Source: Micromonospora chalcea (lineage in GTDB: Bacteria; Actinomycetota; Actinomycetes; Mycobacteriales; Micromonosporaceae). Taken from it: 64,000 nucleotides of DNA. The translations under genes and the position numbers were made by a program. Shown in pieces: positions 59,028 to 64,000 of this stretch. Location of the stretch: positions 1 through 64,000 of the forward strand of contig NZ_MAGP01000067.1 in assembly GCF_002926165.1 (NCBI RefSeq), written 5' to 3'. Numbering within the stretch: position 1 is the stretch's first letter; each line of letters starts with the position of its first letter. The notes beneath the pieces are model-generated. The model did not search any database. It was not told where the DNA came from and saw nothing but the letters and a program-made list of their open reading frames with translations.

Positions 59028-60197
59028 TTAGTGCGTTCCTCCGATGCGGACGAGGGGCTGGCCCGGGGCGACCGGGTCGTCGTGGTGCGCGAGCCACTCG
59101 GTGAGCAGCCCGTTGTCGTGTGCGGTCACCTCGACCGGCCCCTGCGCTCCGGTGACGTGGCCGAGGACCTGGCCGGCGCGTACCCCGGCGCCCACCGTCG
59201 CCTCGGCCGCCCGGGCGAGGCGGCCGGCGGCGGGGGAGACGACCACCCGGAACCACGGCGTGTACGGGCGGGCGGCGGGACCGGCGTGCCGGGCGACCAG
59301 CCGCCGCGCGGCGGGCAGGTCGGCGGGGGTGTTCAGGGTGACGATCTCGGGCGCGCCCTCGCCCTTGAGTTCCCGCTTGACCAGTCCGGCGAGGGTGCCG
59401 GCGGGCGGCAGCTCGATCACGCCGGTGACCCCGAGGTCGGCCAGCGTACGCATGCACAGGTCCCAGCGGACCGGGGCGGTGACCTGCCGGACCAGCCGCT
59501 GCAGCGTCTCCGGGCCGTGCCCGACCGGCGCGCCGTCGAGGTTGGACAGCAGGATCCGGGCCGGGGCGGAGGCGGTGACACCGGCGGCGACGGCGGCCAG
59601 CGCGGCCTCGGCCGGCGCCATGTACGGCGTGTGGAACGCGCCGGCCACCTGGAGCCGGATGATCCGGGTGCGGGCCGGCGGTTCGGCGGCGAGCTTGTCC
59701 AGCCCGTCGATCGCGCCGGCGGCCACGATCTGACCGGCGCCGTTGCGGTTGGCCGGGTGCAGCCCGTGGGACTGGAGCGCGGCGAGCACCTCGTCCGGGT
59801 CACCGCCGAGCACCGCGGCCATCCCGGTCGGTTCCAGCGCGCAGGCCGCGGCCATCTCGTGTCCGCGTACGCCGGCGAGCGTCACGGCGGCCTCGGCCGG
59901 CAGTACCCCGGCCAGGGCGGCGGTGCCCAGCTCACCCACGCTGTGCCCGGCGACCAGCGCGACGTCGTGCATCGGCAGGTGCTCGGCGGCGAGCAGCGCG
60001 GCGGCGACCAGCAGCGGCTGGGTACGGGCGGTGTCCTTGATCTCGTCCGCGTCCGCCCGGGTGCCCAAATGGATCAGGTCCACCCCGGCCAGGGCCGACC
60101 ACCAGCGCAGGCGCGCCTCGACACCGTCGAGGTCGAGCCACGGAGCGAGGAAGCCGGGCTTCTGCGAACCCTGTCCCGGGGAGAGTACGGCGAGCAC
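59028..60197 (-). CDS. fabD: Malonyl-CoA:ACP transacylase fused to a biotinyl/lipoyl-like domain
   Basis: Protein of 389 aa. Residues 1-305 are a normal FabD: GHSVGE with Ser86, Arg111 region and His189 in VAGAFHTPYM. Streptomyces FabD ends there. Residues 311-389 add a barrel-sandwich hybrid like a biotinyl or lipoyl domain: VVVSPAAGRL, GAGVRAGQVLGHV, then the hairpin TGAQG and the second half VEVTAHDNGLLTEWL with DPVAPGQPLVRIG. The modified Lys (normally MKM or DKA) is missing, so it cannot carry biotin or lipoate and may be structural or protein-binding. GTG start at 60197; first gene of the fab operon, 98 bases after fasR. Confidence 0.9.
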   Translation of the reverse strand: MLAVLSPGQGSQKPGFLAPWLDLDGVEARLRWWSALAGVDLIHLGTRADADEIKDTARTQPLLVAAALLAAEHLPMHDVALVAGHSVGELGTAALAGVLPAEAAVTLAGVRGHEMAAACALEPTGMAAVLGGDPDEVLAALQSHGLHPANRNGAGQIVAAGAIDGLDKLAAEPPARTRIIRLQVAGAFHTPYMAPAEAALAAVAAGVTASAPARILLSNLDGAPVGHGPETLQRLVRQVTAPVRWDLCMRTLADLGVTGVIELPPAGTLAGLVKRELKGEGAPEIVTLNTPADLPAARRLVARHAGPAARPYTPWFRVVVSPAAGRLARAAEATVGAGVRAGQVLGHVTGAQGPVEVTAHDNGLLTEWLAHHDDPVAPGQPLVRIGGTH

Positions 60198-60263
60198 GTG
60201 TACGACTCTGACGGATACTCGCGGGTCGCGCTGTAACGCACGGCACGAAACCGCACTAGAACC

Positions 60264-60282
60264 TTTGGAGGAAACCTACAAA
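60264..60282 (-). promoter_or_regulatory. Candidate FasR operator before fabD
   Basis: TTTGGA-N7-TACAAA (5 of 6 positions symmetric) is an AT-rich dyad in an otherwise GC-rich 98-bp gap between fasR and fabD. FasR of Streptomyces binds AT-rich inverted repeats at this position. The identity of the site is inferred. Confidence 0.5.
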
Positions 60283-60295
60283 AATCGGTGGGCGG

Positions 60296-61495
60296 TCATC
60301 GCCGGTCGGAGACCCCCGGTACCACCGGGTCGAGCCTACCCACAGTCAGCGCCACCTGCAGCGCGAAGGCGTCGCGCGGGGCCAGCGGCGAGAAGGCGGT
60401 CACCTCGGCGATCCGCTTCAGGCGGTAGCGCACGGTGTTCGGGTGCACGAAGAGCGCCCGGGCGGCGCTCTCCAGCGTGCCACCGGCGGCGAAGAACGCG
60501 TCCAGCGTCTCCAGCAGCTCGCCGCCGGAGCGGGCCAGTGCCGCGTACACGTCGTGGCGCAACCGGCGGCGGGCCTCGGTGTCGCCGGCCAGCGCCCGTT
60601 CCGGCAGCAACTCGTCCGCGGCGACCGGGCACGGCGCGGTCGGCCAGGCCGGCGCGGCCCGGAAGCCGGCCAGCGCGGCCCGCGCCGACTCGGTGGCCTC
60701 GTCCAGGCTGGGCACCGCCGGGCCGACCACCACCGGCCCCTCACCGAAGGCGGTACGCAGCTTCTCCGTGGCCGCCACCGGGTCGGCCGCCCCGCCCAGC
60801 ACGATGACCAGCCGGTCGCCGTGCACGCCGCCGATCACCTCGACGCCGATCCGCCGGGCCTGCCGGTAGACGGTGTGCAGCACGGCGGCCACCTCGCCGC
60901 CGGGGGAACGGCCGACCGCCACCGCGACCGGTGGGGCGTCCGTCCAGCCGAGCGCGGCGGCCCGGCTGGCCAGCACGTCCGGGGAGTCGCCGCGCAGCAA
61001 CGCGTCGACCAGGAGCGCCTGCAACCGGGCGTCCCAGGAGCCGCGGCTCTCGGCGGCCCGGGCGTAGACCCGCGCGGCGGCGAACGCGATCTCCCGGGAG
61101 AAGCGCAGCACCGCCTCCCGCAGCGACTGCTCCTCGCCCGGCACGGCCAGCTCCGACACCTGCTCCTCGACCACGTCGATGGTCACCTTGATCAGCGCCA
61201 CGGTCTGCTGGAGGCTGATCGAGCGGGCCAGCGCCTGCGGCGCGGCGGCGAAGACCTCGTCCGACACCTCCTGGGTGCGGTCGGTGGCGCCGCCACCCTG
61301 GCGCAGCCACTGCACCAGTGACCGCACGCCGGCCTGGGCCACGAGCATGACCCAGGAGCGCTGGTCGGCGGGCAGGTCGCGGAACCAGGGCAGTGTCTCG
61401 TCCATCCGGGCCACGCTGGCGGTGGCCAGGCCGCCCGCCGCCCGTTCGATACGGCGCAGCGTCGCCGACGTCTCCGTGCCGCCCGGTTCGCTCAC
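60296..61495 (-). CDS. fasR: PucR-family fatty-acid regulator
   Basis: Regulator of 399 aa. The C-terminal helix-turn-helix has TLESAARALFVHPNTVRYRLKRI, typical of PucR/CdaR proteins, and the middle holds a GGDEF-like regulatory domain. Its place directly upstream of fabD-fabH-acpP-fabF equals Streptomyces FasR, an activator of that operon. I chose the GTG at 61495 (VSEPGGTETSATL); the frame is open to an ATG at 61570. Confidence 0.88.
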   Translation of the reverse strand: MSEPGGTETSATLRRIERAAGGLATASVARMDETLPWFRDLPADQRSWVMLVAQAGVRSLVQWLRQGGGATDRTQEVSDEVFAAAPQALARSISLQQTVALIKVTIDVVEEQVSELAVPGEEQSLREAVLRFSREIAFAAARVYARAAESRGSWDARLQALLVDALLRGDSPDVLASRAAALGWTDAPPVAVAVGRSPGGEVAAVLHTVYRQARRIGVEVIGGVHGDRLVIVLGGAADPVAATEKLRTAFGEGPVVVGPAVPSLDEATESARAALAGFRAAPAWPTAPCPVAADELLPERALAGDTEARRRLRHDVYAALARSGGELLETLDAFFAAGGTLESAARALFVHPNTVRYRLKRIAEVTAFSPLAPRDAFALQVALTVGRLDPVVPGVSDRR

Positions 61496-61670
61496 CGCAC
61501 CAGCCTGACATGCGCTGAGCAGCGGTTCCACTCCGAGGTGGCGGCTTCGCCGTGGCGTGACGATCTCCACCGGTACGCGCTGGCGATCTTGTCCGGGTGG
61601 GCCAGTACGGTGTCAGGGCGCGCCCGGGCTGTTCCGGCGGGCGCGCGAGGGCGACGGTGAGGAGGCCGGG

Positions 61671-62000
61671 ATGGCGCAGGGGGAGGCCGAGCACGGTTGC
61701 GCCCAGGGCGAGCCGTGCCGGCGTGGCCACGACCAGCCGGTCACGGCCACGCACCCGCGTCGGCCGTGCCTGCACCACCGGGGCGAGCAGGCCGTCGGCC
61801 GGGCCGCGGAGCGCGCCGAGGACGAGCCGGCGGTGCCCCGTCAGCGGGCCGCCGAGCCGGCGCATCTCGCGGACGAGGCGTCGCCGGAGCAGGGTTGTCG
61901 CAGCGACCTGGCGGGCTGGGCGGGCGCCCACCGCCACGGCGCGGTACGCCCGCGCAACCGTACGGTCCGCCGGGAGCGCCCGCCGCGTCGCTGGTGCTGA
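61671..62000 (+). CDS. Small Cys/His/Arg-rich protein, 109 aa
   Basis: Unrecognised. Support for coding: GAGGAGG sits 7 bases before the ATG, and third codon positions are almost all G or C, as in true genes here. The product has five Cys and many His and Arg with no hydrophobic core, so it may be disordered or metal-binding. It is divergent from fasR and converges on the next gene. It could still be a chance frame. Confidence 0.45.
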   Translation: MAQGEAEHGCAQGEPCRRGHDQPVTATHPRRPCLHHRGEQAVGRAAERAEDEPAVPRQRAAEPAHLADEASPEQGCRSDLAGWAGAHRHGAVRPRNRTVRRERPPRRWC

Positions 62001-62044
62001 CGCGGAGCCGGGCGGGTTGACGCCGACGCGGTGTCGGGCCGGGC

Positions 62045-62713
62045 TCAGCGGGTGCGGCGGCGCACCAGCAGCGCGATGCCGGCGAGCCCGGCGGTGATGA
62101 CCAGCACGACGCCCACGTTGAGCAGCAGCAGCCGCTGGAGTTCGCCGAGGGCGGTGTCGAGTTCGCCCACCGGGTCGAGCGCCTCCTCCGGCAGTACCCG
62201 CTCGCCGCCGCCGATGCCACCGGCGAGCGTGTCGAACTGCGCCGGCAACGGCACGCCTACCGAGCGCAGCGTCTCCGGCATGTTGAGCCGCCCGAGGAAC
62301 CAGCCCGCGCGGAGGTTGCTCCGGTCCGGCTGCTTCGCCGGCCGGTAGACCCGCGGGCCGCCCTTGGCCAGGGGAAAGAGGTCGTAGGTGCGCTGCGGAC
62401 CGGCGGCGACGTGCACCACCACCGTGTACTTCGGACCGAGGTCCGCGGCGGCCGGGCCGCCCGGCTGGCCGGTCGCGCCCAGCCACTTGATCTGGTCGAT
62501 CACCAGGTGGACGTCGGCCGACCGGCTGTCGGTGCGCAGCCGCAGCGGCTCGTCGAGCTTGTCGCCGGTGATGTCGACGCCGGTCGGGGCGGGCGCGGGC
62601 GTCGGTTTCGGGGCGGCGTGGGCCGCCGTCGCGCCGGTCAGAGCCAGTGTGCACGCGAGGGCCGCCATCGTCCCGGTCACGGCGATCAGCAGCCGTCTCA
62701 CCTTCCGGATCAT
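62045..62713 (-). CDS. Exported protein with C-terminal membrane anchor
   Basis: Unrecognised 222-aa protein. A signal peptide (to about residue 33, TAAHA), a Pro-rich linker, a soluble domain with beta character (DVHLVIDQIKWLG; YTVVVHVAAGPQRTYDLFPL), then a membrane helix near 195-216 and RRRTR stop-transfer end. The topology is that of a wall-facing domain held by a C-terminal helix, like the CopC-type gene on the other side of the gap. Confidence 0.8.
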   Translation of the reverse strand: MIRKVRRLLIAVTGTMAALACTLALTGATAAHAAPKPTPAPAPTGVDITGDKLDEPLRLRTDSRSADVHLVIDQIKWLGATGQPGGPAAADLGPKYTVVVHVAAGPQRTYDLFPLAKGGPRVYRPAKQPDRSNLRAGWFLGRLNMPETLRSVGVPLPAQFDTLAGGIGGGERVLPEEALDPVGELDTALGELQRLLLLNVGVVLVITAGLAGIALLVRRRTR

Positions 62714-62904
62714 CGCCGCCTCCTCGCCCCGTTCGATGGCTGGCTTCCGCTGCAGTCACACTGGACCGGTGTCCACCACAAAGACTCCGCAGAACGGCGC
62801 TCGGTTGCAGCAGGTGGAAGAGTATTTGGAACTATTTGCGAGCTGAGACCGACCAACGAGCGGTCGATGATCATCGGCCGGATCTTACCCGGACGGAGGG
62901 AACC

Positions 62905-63495
62905 ATGGGGGGCAGGGTCGCCCGTACGGCGCGTACCTGGGTGGTGGTGCTCGGGGTGGTGGCGGCGTTCGCGCCGCTGCCGGCCGCGCCGGCCGCCGCG
63001 CACAACTCGCTGACCGGCAGCGATCCGCGCGACGGGGCCCGGCTGGCCGCCGCGCCGGAGCGGATCGAGCTGCGGTTCCTGGCCACGCCGAAGGAAGCCA
63101 CGACCGAGGTCACCGTCACCGGGCCGGACAACGTGGCCGCTGCCGGCGGCGCGCCGACCTTCTCCGGCAAGCGGGTGACCGTGCCGTTCCGGCCGGGCGC
63201 GGCCGGGCTCTACATCGTCACCTACCGGCTGGCCTCCGACGACGGCCATCCGATCAAGGGGGAGATCCGGTTCACCCTGACCACCGGCACCCCCGCCGAG
63301 GCGCCGTCGGCGAGCGCGCCGCCCACGAGTGCCGCGCCCGCCGCGCCTACCAGCGCGGCGCCGAGCCCGACCCCGGCCGCCGCCGAGGCGGACGACGACG
63401 GGGGTACGGGCTGGCTGTGGGCGGCCGGCGCGGTGGTGGTGCTGGCCGCTCTGGGCGGCGGGCTGCTGCTGCGCCGCCGGGCCGCCCGCCGCTGA
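62905..63495 (+). CDS. CopC-domain copper-binding membrane protein
   Basis: Protein of 196 aa. A signal peptide is cleaved before His33 (AAAHNSLTGSDP), which becomes the N-terminal Cu(II) ligand; His115 and Asp112/113 in ASDDGHPIKG complete the CopC site. A Pro/Ala/Ser linker (about 130-160) and a C-terminal helix with RRRAARR anchor it to the membrane. The YobA/CopC-plus-anchor form is common in actinobacteria for copper handling outside the cell. The ATG at 62905 follows ACGGAGGG. Confidence 0.92.
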   Translation: MGGRVARTARTWVVVLGVVAAFAPLPAAPAAAHNSLTGSDPRDGARLAAAPERIELRFLATPKEATTEVTVTGPDNVAAAGGAPTFSGKRVTVPFRPGAAGLYIVTYRLASDDGHPIKGEIRFTLTTGTPAEAPSASAPPTSAAPAAPTSAAPSPTPAAAEADDDGGTGWLWAAGAVVVLAALGGGLLLRRRAARR

Positions 63496-63572
63496 CGCCG
63501 GCCGGTCAGCGGGAGCCGGCTCGCGGGGAACACTCCGCGTGACGCGGCCGGCGCAACGATCGCCGAAAACGC

Positions 63573-63610
63573 ATATGCCTCTGAGTCATAATCATGACTC
63601 AGAGGCATAT
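63573..63610. terminator. Bidirectional terminator with 17-bp perfect stem
   Basis: Arms 63573-63589 and 63594-63610 (ATATGCCTCTGAGTCAT), loop AATC. It lies between the convergent CopC-type gene and gltX and is unusually AT-rich. Confidence 0.92.
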
Positions 63611-63671
63611 CGCTCGACAGGGTTACCTTCTCCCGGCCACGACACGCCCGGGCCGTCGGCGGGCCTGCCGC

Positions 63672-64000
63672 TCAGACCAGGCGTACGCGGGCGGCGCGCA
63701 GCCGGGTCAGCGTACGGTCGCGGCCGAGCACCTCCAGCGACTCGAACAGCGGCAGCCCGACGGTGCGGCCGGTGACCGCGACCCGTACCGGCGCCTGCGC
63801 CTTGCCCAGCTTCAGCCCGCGCTCCGCGCCGACCGCCTCCAGCGTGGCCTTCAGCGACTCGGCGTCCCAGGACTCCAGCGCCTCGAACGCGACGATCGCC
63901 GCGTCCAGCAGGTCGGCCGCGCCCTCCTTCATCGCCTTCGCCCACGCCGCCTCGTCGATCAGCGGGTCGGCCAGGAAGAGGAAGTCGACGTTCGGCACGA
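63672..64000 (-). CDS. gltX: Glutamyl-tRNA synthetase, C-terminal part (cut by window edge)
   Basis: About 109 C-terminal residues. [33 protein letters not shown] is the conserved anticodon-binding end of bacterial GltX. The catalytic domain lies beyond the window. Confidence 0.93.
   Translation of the reverse strand, partial: VPNVDFLFLADPLIDEAAWAKAMKEGAADLLDAAIVAFEALESWDAESLKATLEAVGAERGLKLGKAQAPVRVAVTGRTVGLPLFESLEVLGRDRTLTRLRAARVRLV

Overview
The window is high-GC actinobacterial DNA, most likely from a Micromonosporaceae member (Micromonospora-like). The evidence is the strong G/C bias at third codon positions, frequent GTG starts, the fasR-fabD-fabH-acpP-fabF cluster next to a DUF3145 gene, an XRE/DUF5753 + DUF397 pair, an actinobacterial-type c-di-AMP riboswitch, and GC-rich intergenic hairpins built around AAGGGCCCCT. 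No rRNA, tRNA, insertion sequence, phage gene or CRISPR array was seen.

The dominant structure is a giant perfect palindrome. Bases 1-15286 are repeated as their exact reverse complement in 15287-30572 (position x pairs with 30573-x), with no spacer. All twenty genes of the left arm therefore occur twice, in mirror order. Each arm holds, from its outer end to the centre: a secreted alpha-amylase; an L,D-transpeptidase; an ABC exporter with its two-component system; an SDR; an alpha/beta hydrolase; a VapBC module tail to tail with a second PIN toxin-antitoxin module; a small DivIVA-domain protein with a partner; an XRE regulator with a DUF397 protein; a membrane protein; an M50 site-2 protease with CBS domains; an alditol oxidase; and an aspartate-rich protein. 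The outer limit of the left arm coincides with, or lies beyond, the window edge. Either this is a real inverted duplication or a fold-back assembly error at a hairpin; the sequence alone cannot decide.

The unique part (30573-64000) begins with a four-gene redox operon: a two-heme ferric-reductase-like membrane protein, a NuoF-like diaphorase with its own ferredoxin domain, a TlpA-like lipoprotein and CcdA. Next come an atypical seryl-tRNA synthetase, a MerR regulator fused to a DNA-polymerase sliding-clamp (DnaN)-like domain, a saccharopine-dehydrogenase-like reductase, and a formaldehyde-dehydrogenase-like MDR operon divergent from a large LuxR/MalT-type regulator. A stress-related block follows (DsbA-like protein, peroxiredoxin, BON protein, small membrane protein, STAS protein, SRPBCC protein). 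A 21-bp palindrome, CGGGTGA-N7-TCACCCG, lies upstream of the LuxR gene, the peroxiredoxin and the BON gene, suggesting one shared regulon.

Further right are a c-di-AMP (ydaO-type) riboswitch leading a secreted cell-wall protein, a CDF cation exporter, a HelD/UvrD-type helicase, an alpha/beta hydrolase, DUF3145, a GH3 lipoprotein and the type II fatty-acid synthase operon. FabD there carries a C-terminal biotinyl/lipoyl-like fold with no attachment lysine. The window closes with a CopC-type copper protein and the 3' end of gltX. The strongest candidates for undescribed biology are the MerR-DnaN fusion, the split ferric-reductase/NuoF/CcdA redox module, the FabD-biotinyl fusion and the 21-bp palindrome regulon. 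The palindrome must first be tested for being an artefact.
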